Positions 15,555 through 23,598 of a DNA stretch of 64,000 bases are shown piece after piece. The translations under genes and the position numbers were made by a program. The notes beneath the pieces are model-generated. The model was not told the origin of the DNA. It made no database searches and saw nothing but the letters and a program-made list of their open reading frames with translations. Positions within the stretch are counted from its first letter, which is position 1. Every line of letters starts with the position of its first letter. Source of the DNA: Okibacterium fritillariae (GTDB lineage Bacteria > Actinomycetota > Actinomycetes > Actinomycetales > Microbacteriaceae); the NCBI RefSeq assembly GCF_900167575.1, contig NZ_FUZP01000002.1:434001-498000 (forward strand), written 5' to 3'.

Positions 15555-16277
15555 ATGAGTATTCACCTCGTGGGCGGACCGATGCCGGCCGACACAGAAC
15601 CGGCCATCTACGGGGCGTTCATCGCCGAAGCCGCCGAGCGGGCCGTGCACGGCGAGCGCCTGATCCCGCGCATCGCCGTCGTCATCGTGCACGACGGCAA
15701 CGGCACCGACGACGCGGCCGCCTGGCGCCGCACGCTCGAGCGCTCGGGCGCCTGCGAGCCCGTGGTCGCGCTCGTGCGCGAGGGCGGAACACTCGAACCG
15801 ACCGCGCTCGTCGACATCGACGGCCTCATCGTCGCCGGTGGCCTCACGCCCGCCTACGCCGTCGCGCTCGAACCCGTCACGGGTGAGATCCGCCGCCAGG
15901 TGGCCGACGGGCTGCCCTACCTCGGCTATTCGGCCGGTGCCGCGCTCGCCGCCGACCGCGCCCTCATCGGCGGCTGGCAGATCGGCGGGGTGCCCGTCTG
16001 CCCCGAGGATGCCTCAGAAGAACTCGACGACGTCACCATCCAGCAGGGCATCGGCCTCATCGACGTGACCGTCGACGTGCACGCCGCGCAGTGGGGCACG
16101 GTGGCCCGCGCCATCGCCGCCACCGAGGCGGGGCTCGTCGAGGGTGTGCTCGCGATCGACGAGGCGACGGCGCTCGTGGTGGGCGAAGGCCCGCTGCGCG
16201 TGGTCGGCCCGGGTAGCGTCTGGCAGATCTCCGGCAGCGAGAACGGCGTGCGCGTCGTGACGCTCGCCGAGGGCTGA
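15555..16277 (+). CDS. peptidase S51 / cyanophycinase-like protein
   Basis: 240 residues. The nucleophile elbow GYSAGAAL (about 124-131) is the GxSAGA of the S51 family, which has a class I glutamine-amidotransferase-like fold with catalytic Ser rather than Cys. [12 protein letters not shown] near 196 matches the conserved cyanophycinase region. [11 protein letters not shown] supplies the Gly-rich substrate loop. The family includes alpha-aspartyl dipeptidase and cyanophycinase. No cyanophycin synthetase is near, so dipeptide or acyl-peptide hydrolysis is as likely. The gene has its own apparent leaderless promoter, and ung follows 13 bases downstream. Confidence 0.8.
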   Translation: MSIHLVGGPMPADTEPAIYGAFIAEAAERAVHGERLIPRIAVVIVHDGNGTDDAAAWRRTLERSGACEPVVALVREGGTLEPTALVDIDGLIVAGGLTPAYAVALEPVTGEIRRQVADGLPYLGYSAGAALAADRALIGGWQIGGVPVCPEDASEELDDVTIQQGIGLIDVTVDVHAAQWGTVARAIAATEAGLVEGVLAIDEATALVVGEGPLRVVGPGSVWQISGSENGVRVVTLAEG

Positions 16278-16290
16278 TCGACCGCCCCGT

Positions 16291-16983
16291 ATGAAACATT
16301 CGCTGGCCGAACTGGCCGCCGACGGGTCGATGGATGCCGCGTGGGCGGCAGCCCTCGAACCCGTCGAGGACGACATTCACCGTCTGGGCGACTTCCTGCG
16401 GCAGGAGACGGCCGAGGGGCGCGGATACCTGCCCGCGGGCGAGAACGTGCTGCGGGCCTTTCGGGCGCCGCTTCGCGACGTGCGGGTGCTGATCGTCGGT
16501 CAAGATCCCTACCCGACGCCCGGGCATCCCATCGGTCTGTCATTCGCGGTCGAGAAGCACGTGCGACCCGTGCCGCGCAGCCTGCAGAACATCTATCGCG
16601 AGCTGGCGGATGACACGGGGGTCACGCCGCCCGAACACGGCGACCTGAGCGCATGGACCGACAACGGCGTGATGCTGCTGAACCGTGTGCTGACGGTGCG
16701 ACCGGGGGAGGCGGCATCCCACCGCGGGAAGGGCTGGGAGGCCGTGACCGACCACGCCATCCGCACGCTCGTGGCGCGCGACCAGCCGCTCGTCGCCATT
16801 CTGTGGGGCAAGGATGCTCAGGGGCTCAAGCCGTTGCTCGGCGACACCCCCGTGATCGAGAGCGCGCACCCGAGCCCGCTATCGGCTCGGCGAGGATTCT
16901 TCGGGTCGAAACCGTTCTCGCGTGCCAACGAGCTGCTGGCTGGGCGCGGCGCGAAACCGGTCGACTGGACGCTTTACACTTGA
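16291..16983 (+). CDS. ung: uracil-DNA glycosylase, family 1
   Basis: 230 residues. The water-activating loop is [17 protein letters not shown] (about 68-84), where Asp71 is the general base. ILWGKDAQ is the uracil-recognition strand. The DNA-intercalating loop is [16 protein letters not shown], with the catalytic His. The His usually found after GQDPY is replaced by Pro, a common actinobacterial variant. It removes uracil from DNA in base-excision repair. It is tightly packed between the S51 peptidase and a GNAT gene, whose promoter lies in the end of ung. Confidence 0.96.
   Translation: MKHSLAELAADGSMDAAWAAALEPVEDDIHRLGDFLRQETAEGRGYLPAGENVLRAFRAPLRDVRVLIVGQDPYPTPGHPIGLSFAVEKHVRPVPRSLQNIYRELADDTGVTPPEHGDLSAWTDNGVMLLNRVLTVRPGEAASHRGKGWEAVTDHAIRTLVARDQPLVAILWGKDAQGLKPLLGDTPVIESAHPSPLSARRGFFGSKPFSRANELLAGRGAKPVDWTLYT
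16975..16980 (+). promoter_or_regulatory. -10 box TACACT inside the end of ung
   Basis: TACACT ends 6 nt before GTG 16987, with the ung stop codon in between. It suggests a separate leaderless transcript for the GNAT gene. Confidence 0.5.
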
Positions 16984-16986
16984 GCC

Positions 16987-17565
16987 GTGCTCGAAGAGGA
17001 ATACCAGCCCCGACGCCGGCTCCCGCCCCACCTGCGGAAGAAGCCCAGCGAAGAACCGCCGTTCGACTATGAGATCCGCGACGCGCGGCTCGAAGACATG
17101 CCCGACGTGCGCGAGATCTACAACCACTACGTCGCCAACAGCGTCGTCACCTTCGATGAAGATGCCATGACGCTCAAGGAGTGGAAGACCAAGTTCGAGC
17201 GCCTGCACAAGGCCGGCATGCCGTTCATCGTGGCCGTCTCGCCGAGCGAACAGATCCTCGGCTATGCGCTTGTGGCGCCCTGGAAAGAGAAGCGCGCCTA
17301 CCGCTACACGGTCGAGAACTCGATCTACCTGCGCGCGGCGTCCACGGGCAAGGGACTCGGGCGCGTGCTGCTCGGCGAGCTCATCGAACGGTCGAAGGCG
17401 GCGGGGCTCAAAGAGATGCTGGCCGTGATCGCCGACAAGGGCGCCGAATCATCCATCGCGCTGCACGAGAAGTTCGGTTTCGTCGAGATCGGGCGCATGG
17501 GGCGCGTGGGCTTCAAGTTCGAGCGTTGGCTCGGCACCGTGCTCATGCAGAAGTCGCTCAAGTAG
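16987..17565 (+). CDS. GNAT N-acetyltransferase (phosphinothricin acetyltransferase-like)
   Basis: 192 residues, start GTG three bases after the ung stop. A charged N-terminal tail of about 28 residues precedes the GNAT fold. EIYNHYVANSVVTFDED is the first helix and strand of the PAT/methionine-sulfoximine acetyltransferase branch. GKGLGRVLLGELI (about 119-131) is the acetyl-CoA pyrophosphate loop of the Q/RxxGxG/A type. HEKFGFVEIGRMGRVGFKF is the C-terminal signature. It acetylates a small amine, perhaps a glutamine-synthetase inhibitor or methionine sulfone, but the true substrate is unknown. Confidence 0.87.
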   Translation: MLEEEYQPRRRLPPHLRKKPSEEPPFDYEIRDARLEDMPDVREIYNHYVANSVVTFDEDAMTLKEWKTKFERLHKAGMPFIVAVSPSEQILGYALVAPWKEKRAYRYTVENSIYLRAASTGKGLGRVLLGELIERSKAAGLKEMLAVIADKGAESSIALHEKFGFVEIGRMGRVGFKFERWLGTVLMQKSLK

Positions 17566-17568
17566 CGC

Positions 17569-18378
17569 TTAGCGGCCCGAGACGCGCCCGGCGACATCGA
17601 GCACGAGCCCGCGGGGGAGGACGCCCGCACCCACGGCCTGCACCTTGTTGCGCAGCCCCGACACGACACTCGCGGGGGTGCGCGCCCGATCGAGCGCCCG
17701 AAAAGTCGTCTGGATGACCTGATCCACCGTCTCGCGCGGCCCGAACGACTGGTCGTCGTTGCCCGCCACGGCGAAGAACTCGGTCTCAGTGGGGCCGGGC
17801 GACAGAGCCAGAACCTTCACGCCCGTCTCCTTGAGCTCGAACGCGAGCGCCTCGGTGAACGACAACACGAAAGCCTTCGTGGCCGCATAGATCGCGAAGT
17901 CGGGCACCGGGGCGTGACCGGCGACACTCGACACCGTGAGAAGCACGCCCGTGCCCGGTTTCGTGGCGGCGTGGGCCGTGAGATGCGGCAGCAGCGCGTG
18001 CGTGAGCTTGACGAGCGCCGTGATGTTCAGGTCGATCTGGCCCGTGGCATCCTTCGACGAGGAGCGCAGGAACGGGCCCGCCACGCCATAGCCCGCGTTG
18101 TTCACGAGACTGGCGATGCGGATGCCGCGCCCCTCGAGCCCCGACACCACCTCGTCGACGCCGCCCGGTGCCGCGAGGTCGGCCGCGATCACGGTGGATG
18201 TCGTGCCATACCGTTCGCTCAGTTCATCCGCGAGCGCCTGCAGCTTGTCCCGGCGGCGCGCGACGAGCACGAGGTCGGCGCCGCGGCGGGCGAACTCGGC
18301 GGCGAAACCGCGCCCTAGGCCGCTCGAAGCGCCCGTGATCAGAACAGTGGTACCCATGGGGTCGAAGACGAAAGCCAT
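17569..18378 (-). CDS. short-chain dehydrogenase (DltE/YqjQ-like SDR)
   Basis: 269 residues, classical SDR. The cofactor loop is TGASSGLGRGFA (about 15-26) with ARRRDKL after beta-2, favouring NADPH. NNAGYG lies near 94, catalytic Ser in TVSSVAGH, and YAATKAFVLSF is the Tyr/Lys pair. SPGPTETEFF is the C-terminal substrate loop. This branch is widespread in actinobacteria with no fixed substrate. ATG 18378 is chosen because a TACTCT -10 box lies 6 nt before it. It is convergent with the GNAT gene, whose stop is only three bases away, and divergent from the amidase. Confidence 0.87.
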   Translation of the reverse strand: MAFVFDPMGTTVLITGASSGLGRGFAAEFARRGADLVLVARRRDKLQALADELSERYGTTSTVIAADLAAPGGVDEVVSGLEGRGIRIASLVNNAGYGVAGPFLRSSSKDATGQIDLNITALVKLTHALLPHLTAHAATKPGTGVLLTVSSVAGHAPVPDFAIYAATKAFVLSFTEALAFELKETGVKVLALSPGPTETEFFAVAGNDDQSFGPRETVDQVIQTTFRALDRARTPASVVSGLRNKVQAVGAGVLPRGLVLDVAGRVSGR

Positions 18379-18384
18379 GGGGCG

Positions 18385-18390
18385 AGAGTA
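18385..18390 (-). promoter_or_regulatory. -10 box TACTCT, leaderless SDR gene
   Basis: Minus-strand TACTCT ends 6 nt before the SDR ATG (18378), which fixes that start. Confidence 0.5.
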
Positions 18391-18418
18391 GCGCGCCGGG
18401 CCGGGCGTGGGCGGCGAG

Positions 18419-18424
18419 TAGGCT
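18419..18424 (+). promoter_or_regulatory. -10 box TAGGCT, leaderless amidase gene
   Basis: TAGGCT ends 6 nt before GTG 18431. Divergent from the SDR promoter about 30 bp away. Confidence 0.55.
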
Positions 18425-18430
18425 CGGAAC

Positions 18431-19867
18431 GTGTACGAGATTCACGATTTGGGTGCCGTCGAACTCTGGGTGTCGCTGCAACGGGGCGAGCTCGGCCCCG
18501 TCGAGGTCACCCGCCACTTCCTCGAGCGCATCGAGGCAATCGAGCCGCAGATCGGCGCCTTCCTGCAGGTCAACGCCGACGCCGCCCTGGAGCGAGCGCG
18601 GTTCGTCGAGAAGGAGGTGCCGCAGACGTCGCCGCTCTGGGGCATCCCGCTGGCCGACAAAGATCTCGTGCAGCGCGCCGGAACCGTCACCACCTTCGGC
18701 TCGAAGGCCTTCGAGGGCGTGGTGTCGCAGGCCTCGGACGAGATCGTGCGCGTGCTCGACGACGCCGGGTCGATCAGCCTCGGCAAGACGAACACGCCCG
18801 AGTTCGGCCTCTTCGGCTACACCGAGAATGCGATCGCCGAGCCCACGCGCAACCCCTACGACCTCGACACCAACGCGGGAGGTTCCTCGGGCGGTGCCGC
18901 GGCGGCCGTGGCGGCGCGCCTGCTGCCGTTCGCGCCCGCGAGCGACGGCGGCGGCTCCATCCGCATCCCCGCCGCCGCAACGGGCTTGGTCGGCATCAAA
19001 CCGTCGCGCGGCCTCGTGCCGTCGGGCTCCGGCATCGACTCGCTGGCCGGGCTCGCCGTCAAAGGGCCAATCGCCCGCAGCGTGCGTGACGCGGCCATGC
19101 TGCTCGACGCCATGATCGGGCGCGAGAACGGGCGCATCCCGCATCCCTTCGCCCTGCGCGCGCCCGACGACGACGACGGCGATCTGTTGGGCGTCGCGAT
19201 CCGGGGTGAGGGCCGCTTCAACATCGGGGTGCTCACCAACACGCCGTGGGATGACGCCTACGACATCGTCGTCGCACCCGAGGCCCGCGCCGCCGTGGCC
19301 CAGGCCGTCGAGCTGCTGGCCACGTTCGGGTACGGCATCGAGGAGGTCACGCTCGACCACGGCAACGTCTACCCGGATGCCTTCCGCACGGTGTGGCGCG
19401 TTTCGGCCGCCACGCTGCCCGTCGACGGCGACCGCATCGGCCTGCTCGAGCCCATCACGCAGGAGTTGCTGCGCGCCGGCCGGCAGATCGGCGCGCGCGA
19501 GCTGTCACAGGTCTTGTCGGTGCTCGGTCGCTTCGAGCGCAGCGTCATCCGCCAATTCGCCCGCTTCGATGCCGTGCTGAGTCCCAGCCTCGCGCTCACA
19601 CCCCGGCCGAACGGATGGCACGACCAGACCGACCCGGCCCGCAACTTCGAGCAGCAGGTGCTCTATGCCCCGCACACCTCGTTCGTGAACGCCTCGGGTC
19701 TGCCCGCCATCACGCTGCCCGTCGCGGTCACGGCCGACGGACAACCCATGGGTGTGCAGCTCATCGGTCGCCCCGGTGGCGAGGCCGCGCTCATCTCGAT
19801 CGGCACGCAGCTCGAGCGCAAGCTCCGCTGGCAGAACCGGATGCCGGCGCTCGCCGCGTCCCGCTGA
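18431..19867 (+). CDS. amidase (amidase-signature family)
   Basis: 478 residues starting GTG. The Ser-cisSer-Lys triad is visible: Lys in GIPLADKDLVQRAG (about 75-88), and the Gly/Ser-rich core NAGGSSGGAAAAVAARL followed by ASDGGGSIRIPAAATG (about 154-185). It hydrolyses a carboxamide, perhaps an aryl or peptide amide. It is not a GatA, because GatB/GatC are absent and the C-terminus differs. It is convergent with the peptide-type ABC importer, ending 27 bases from that operon, so a functional link (import then deamidation) is possible but unproven. Confidence 0.9.
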   Translation: MYEIHDLGAVELWVSLQRGELGPVEVTRHFLERIEAIEPQIGAFLQVNADAALERARFVEKEVPQTSPLWGIPLADKDLVQRAGTVTTFGSKAFEGVVSQASDEIVRVLDDAGSISLGKTNTPEFGLFGYTENAIAEPTRNPYDLDTNAGGSSGGAAAAVAARLLPFAPASDGGGSIRIPAAATGLVGIKPSRGLVPSGSGIDSLAGLAVKGPIARSVRDAAMLLDAMIGRENGRIPHPFALRAPDDDDGDLLGVAIRGEGRFNIGVLTNTPWDDAYDIVVAPEARAAVAQAVELLATFGYGIEEVTLDHGNVYPDAFRTVWRVSAATLPVDGDRIGLLEPITQELLRAGRQIGARELSQVLSVLGRFERSVIRQFARFDAVLSPSLALTPRPNGWHDQTDPARNFEQQVLYAPHTSFVNASGLPAITLPVAVTADGQPMGVQLIGRPGGEAALISIGTQLERKLRWQNRMPALAASR

Positions 19868-19876
19868 GCCCGGGTC

Positions 19877-19904
19877 GCGTCAGGCGTCGAGCGTCAGGCG
19901 TCGA
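19877..19904. repeat. 14-bp direct duplication across an ABC gene stop codon
   Basis: GCGTCAGGCGTCGA occurs twice head to tail, the second copy holding the stop codon of the minus-strand ATPase gene and the first lying just after it. It looks like a recent small tandem duplication of the gene end. Confidence 0.85.
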
Positions 19905-20826
19905 GCGTCGGCACGGCGCTCAGCAGGCGGCGCGTATAAGGATGCTCGGGCCGCCCCAGCACACGAGTGGTCGGCCCCTGCTCCACGATCTCGCCCTCGG
20001 TCATGACGGCCACGCGGTTGCTGAGGTGCTGGATCACCCCGATGTCGTGCGACACGATGACGAGCGTGAGCCCCAGCGACGCCCGCAGCTCGGCGAGCAG
20101 GTCGAGGATGCGGGCCCGCACCGTGACGTCGAGCGCCGACAGCGGTTCGTCGCCGACGAGCAGGCGCGGCCCGTGCACGATGGCGCGGGCCAGGGCGATG
20201 CGTTGACGCTGCCCGCCCGAGAACTCGTGCGGATACCGCGAGGCCGCTTCGGCGTCGAGCCCGACGGCCTCGAGCACCTCGACGACGCGCCGTCGGTGAT
20301 CGCCCTCGCTGTGGATGCCGAGGCCCGTGAGCGGTTCGGCGACGATGCGTCCGACGCTCATGCGCGGATCGAGCGACGCATACGGGTCTTGGAAGATGAT
20401 GCCGGTCTCGCGGCGCAACCAGCGCAGCTTCGCGGCCGGGCCGGGTTCGACCGCACGGCCGTCGAAGGTCACGGTGCCGCTGCTCGGGGCATCGAGTGCG
20501 AGGAGGAGGCGCACGAGCGTGGACTTGCCCGAACCGGACTCGCCGATGACCGCGAGTGTGTCGCCCTCGTAGACGTCGAGGTCGACGGGTTTCAGCGCAT
20601 CGGTCACGCGCCCCGGCTGGAAGAGGTTCTCGCGCGGCGACACGAACCGCCGCGACAGCCCGCGCGCGCTCAGCAGCGGCGTGCGGGTCGGGGTGTTCGT
20701 CTCGTCTCCGTGGGCGGCCGCGCGCGGCGTCGAGCCGCGCCCATCGCGGGCCGCCGCATCGTCGCCGGTCAGACCGTCGTCGGGGTTCCGGGCGTCGCGG
20801 CCCGGCACAGCTTCGTCGCGGCTCAC
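19894..20826 (-). CDS. Dpp/Opp-type ABC importer ATPase (DppF-like)
   Basis: 310 residues if started at GTG 20826, which overlaps the upstream ATPase stop as GTGA; a longer in-frame ATG at 20886 is unlikely. After about 45 low-complexity residues comes the ABC domain: Walker A GESGSGKSTLVR, Q-loop FQDPYASLDPRMS, signature FSGGQRQRIALARA, Walker B LLVGDEPLSALD and switch His VSHD. GRPEHPYTRRLLSAVP is the C-terminal oligopeptide-transporter extension. It pairs with the neighbouring ATPase to drive uptake. The gene end carries a 14-bp duplication. Confidence 0.92.
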   Translation of the reverse strand: MSRDEAVPGRDARNPDDGLTGDDAAARDGRGSTPRAAAHGDETNTPTRTPLLSARGLSRRFVSPRENLFQPGRVTDALKPVDLDVYEGDTLAVIGESGSGKSTLVRLLLALDAPSSGTVTFDGRAVEPGPAAKLRWLRRETGIIFQDPYASLDPRMSVGRIVAEPLTGLGIHSEGDHRRRVVEVLEAVGLDAEAASRYPHEFSGGQRQRIALARAIVHGPRLLVGDEPLSALDVTVRARILDLLAELRASLGLTLVIVSHDIGVIQHLSNRVAVMTEGEIVEQGPTTRVLGRPEHPYTRRLLSAVPTLDA

Positions 20827-21710
20827 AGCGCCCCCTCGTCTGTCGCTCGGTCGTCGTCGTGATCCGTTGTAGCACCCGCCGTCCACGTCGTCGCCCGTGC
20901 GGCCTCGAGCAGCGCGCGCGTCACCGGGGATGCCGGATCGTGCAGCAGCGTCTCGATCGACGCCTCCTCGACCACCCGCCCCTCGGCCAGCACCGAGGCG
21001 CGATCGACGGTGCGCTGCAGCACGGCCAGGTCGTGCGTGATGAACAGCAGCGACATGCCGCGCTCCCGCTGGATGCGTGCGAAGAGGTCGAGGATCTCGG
21101 CCTGGATGGTCACGTCGAGCGCCGTCGTCGGCTCGTCGGCGATGAGCACCTCGGGGTCGGCCGCCAGGGCGATGGCGATGGCGACGCGCTGCCGCTGTCC
21201 ACCCGAGAGCTGGTGCGGGTAGCGGTCGACGATGCGGTCGGGCTCGGGCAGGCGCACGAGGGTGGCGAGCTCGATGGCGCGCCGCCGGGCGTCGTGCTTC
21301 GAAGCATCCGTGTGTCGTCGGATGGGGGTCATGATCTGGCGGCCGACCGTGCGGATGGGGTTGAGGGCCGTGCGCGGTTCTTGGAAGACGATGCCGAGGC
21401 GGCGGCCGCGGATGCGCGCGAGCTCGCGTTCGGAGAGCCCGACGATCTCCACGTCGCCCAGACGGATGCTGCCCGTCACACGCGCCCCGTCGGGGAGGAG
21501 CCCCAGCAGCGCGAGCGCCGTGAGCGATTTGCCCGAGCCGGATTCGCCGATCAGGCCGAAGCGTTCGCCGCCGTCGATATGGAACGACACGTCGTCGATG
21601 ACCACGCGGCCACCCACCTCGATCGTGAGGTTCGACACGGTCAGGCCCGACGCGGCCAGGTCGGCCGCAGCGGGATTCGCGGCGGCGGGATTCGGCGGTG
21701 TGGAATTCAT
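20823..21710 (-). CDS. Dpp/Opp-type ABC importer ATPase (DppD-like)
   Basis: 295 residues. An Ala/Pro/Asn-rich leader (to about 22) is followed by Walker A GESGSGKSLTAL, Q-loop FQEPRTALNPI, signature LSGGQRQRVAIAIA, Walker B VLIADEPTTALD and switch ITHD. The C-terminal tail is shortened compared with typical DppD: it lacks the Cys-rich Fe-S motif seen in some homologues and ends in an acidic stretch. Overlaps of four bases with both neighbours show translational coupling. It forms the ATPase heterodimer with the DppF-like protein. Confidence 0.92.
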   Translation of the reverse strand: MNSTPPNPAAANPAAADLAASGLTVSNLTIEVGGRVVIDDVSFHIDGGERFGLIGESGSGKSLTALALLGLLPDGARVTGSIRLGDVEIVGLSERELARIRGRRLGIVFQEPRTALNPIRTVGRQIMTPIRRHTDASKHDARRRAIELATLVRLPEPDRIVDRYPHQLSGGQRQRVAIAIALAADPEVLIADEPTTALDVTIQAEILDLFARIQRERGMSLLFITHDLAVLQRTVDRASVLAEGRVVEEASIETLLHDPASPVTRALLEAARATTWTAGATTDHDDDRATDEGAL

Positions 21711-22651
21711 CGGTTTCCTCCCTGACGCACGCGCGGATCGGTGGCGTCGCGCAGCCCGTCGCCCAGCAGGTTGAAGCCCAGCACGGTGAGCGTGATGACG
21801 AGCCCCGGCCACAGCACGGCGAGTGGGTGCACGCCGATGTAGGGCTGCAACTCGGCGAGCAGGCGGCCCCAACTGGGCGTCGACGCGGGTGCGCCGTAAC
21901 CGAGGTAGGAGAGCCCCGCCTCGGCGAGCACGGCCAGCGCCATCGACCACGACAACTGCACGATGAAGACGGGCGCGATGTTGGGCAGCAGGTGCCGCGT
22001 GAGCACCCGCCCGCGACCGAGACCGGATGCCGTCGCCGCCAGCACGTATTCGCTGCGGGCGATGCGCCGGATTTCGCCGCGCGAGACCCGGGCGATGTTC
22101 ACGCCGAAGCTCACGCCGACGGCCACGATGACGACGCCGAGCGAGCCGCCGAACACGCTCGCGAGCATGAGGGCCACGAGGATGGTGGGGAACGCGATGA
22201 GGATGTCGATGAGTACGGCGATGCCCTCGCGCACCCAGCGCGCCGTCAGCGATCCGAGAGCCGCCAGCGCCACGCCGACGACGGCCGCGATGAGCGCCGA
22301 ACCGACGGCCACCTGCACGGTGGTGCGGCTGCCGGCGAGCAGCACGCTGAAGATGTCCCGCCCCACGTTGTCGGTGCCCATGAGATGGGTCAGCGACGGC
22401 CCGAACCACTGGTCGTACGGGTTCGCGGCCCCCGGATCGTAGGGCGTGTAGACGAGCGAGACGCCCGCGGCCGCGACGAGCACGACAACGGCGACGACGC
22501 CGTAGAGCCCCGACGGTGTCGCGAGCAGGGCCCGCCACCACGTGCGGCGACCGGCCGGCCTGCCGCCGCGGCGTGCGGCGGATGAGCGACGCGCGAGCTG
22601 TCGCACGCGGCGCGGGTCGGGTGTGGGGGCGCCGGTCTGGATGGTGGTCAT
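21707..22651 (-). CDS. Dpp/Opp-type ABC importer permease (DppC-like)
   Basis: 314 residues. A basic N-terminus with LARRSSAARRGGRP precedes TM1. DNVGRDIFSVLLAGSRTTVQVA is the DppC periplasmic/TM2 landmark. RVSRGEIRRIARSEYVLAATASGLGRGRVLTRHLLPN is the cytoplasmic coupling (EAA) loop, split here only for reading. About six membrane segments are predicted. With the DppB-like partner it makes the translocation channel. Starts and stops overlap both neighbours by four bases. Confidence 0.92.
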   Translation of the reverse strand: MTTIQTGAPTPDPRRVRQLARRSSAARRGGRPAGRRTWWRALLATPSGLYGVVAVVVLVAAAGVSLVYTPYDPGAANPYDQWFGPSLTHLMGTDNVGRDIFSVLLAGSRTTVQVAVGSALIAAVVGVALAALGSLTARWVREGIAVLIDILIAFPTILVALMLASVFGGSLGVVIVAVGVSFGVNIARVSRGEIRRIARSEYVLAATASGLGRGRVLTRHLLPNIAPVFIVQLSWSMALAVLAEAGLSYLGYGAPASTPSWGRLLAELQPYIGVHPLAVLWPGLVITLTVLGFNLLGDGLRDATDPRVRQGGNR

Positions 22652-23598
22652 GCGGTCTCCCGCTGTCGGGGGTCGAGCAGCCGGTGCACGATGTCGACGA
22701 CCGTGCCGATGACGAGCACGATGGCCGTCAGGGCCAGGAGCTCGCCCTGCACCTTGGTGAGGTCGCGATTGCCCACGTCGGACACGAGCATGCGCCCGAT
22801 GCCCGGCAGGCTGAAGAGCTGTTCGATGATGATGGCGCCCACGATGAGGCCCGCGACCTGCAGGCCGAGCACCGAGACCACGGAGAGCGCCACGTTGGGC
22901 ATGCCCTGCGTGATGAGGGCCCGGGTGCGCGTCATCCCCGTCGCCGCGGCCGTGCGCACGTAGTCCTCACCGCTCGCCTCGACGGCGGCCGAACGGATGA
23001 AGCGCAGCAGCACGGCGCCCTCGATGATGCCGATCGTGAGGGATGGCAGGACGAGGGATTGGAGGGCGCGCCCGGGCTCCTCCCAGCCATCGAGCGGGAA
23101 GCCCTGCGGGGGCAGCCAACCGAGCCACACCGCGAAGATCGCGATGAGGACGAGCCCGGCCCAGACGGCGGGCACGGCGGCGAGACCCTGCGACACGAAG
23201 CTGACGACCGTGCCCGAGACCCGGCGGCGGCGAACGGCCGCGAGGATGCCGAGGGGAACGCTGAACAGCAGTGCGATGACGAGCGAGAACACGGCGAGCG
23301 GCACGGTGACCTGCGCCTTCTCGGCCAGCTCGTCGGCCACCGACGACGACGTGATGAGTGACGAACCCAGATCGCCCCGCAGAAGCCCGCCCAGCCAGTC
23401 GCCGTATTGCACCAGGATGGGGCGGTCGAGCCCGAGAGACAGCCGAATCGCGGCCACCTGCTCGGGCGTCGACTGCGTTCCGGCGATCACCTGAGCGACG
23501 TCACCCGGCAGAATGCGCAGGGTGAAGAAGATCAGGGCGCTGGCCACCAGGAGCCCGACGGCGAGGAGCAGCAGCCTCGTCAGGACGAAGCGGATCAC
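22648..23598 (-). CDS. Dpp/Opp-type ABC importer permease (DppB-like)
   Basis: 316 residues, six predicted membrane segments. MIRFVLTRLLLLAVGLLVAS is the canonical DppB first helix. LRILPGDVAQVIAG and SLGLDRPILVQYGDWLGG form the characteristic extracytoplasmic stretch. EDYVRTAAATGMTRTRALITQ is the EAA coupling loop. It is the second gene of the operon, directly overlapping the binding-protein gene. Confidence 0.92.
   Translation of the reverse strand: MIRFVLTRLLLLAVGLLVASALIFFTLRILPGDVAQVIAGTQSTPEQVAAIRLSLGLDRPILVQYGDWLGGLLRGDLGSSLITSSSVADELAEKAQVTVPLAVFSLVIALLFSVPLGILAAVRRRRVSGTVVSFVSQGLAAVPAVWAGLVLIAIFAVWLGWLPPQGFPLDGWEEPGRALQSLVLPSLTIGIIEGAVLLRFIRSAAVEASGEDYVRTAAATGMTRTRALITQGMPNVALSVVSVLGLQVAGLIVGAIIIEQLFSLPGIGRMLVSDVGNRDLTKVQGELLALTAIVLVIGTVVDIVHRLLDPRQRETA

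Noticed and set aside
16486-16545. Active-site mutation in uracil-DNA glycosylase (GQDPYP instead of GQDPYH)
   Set aside because: The Pro variant is common in actinobacterial family-1 enzymes; the catalytic Asp and the HPSPLS loop are intact.
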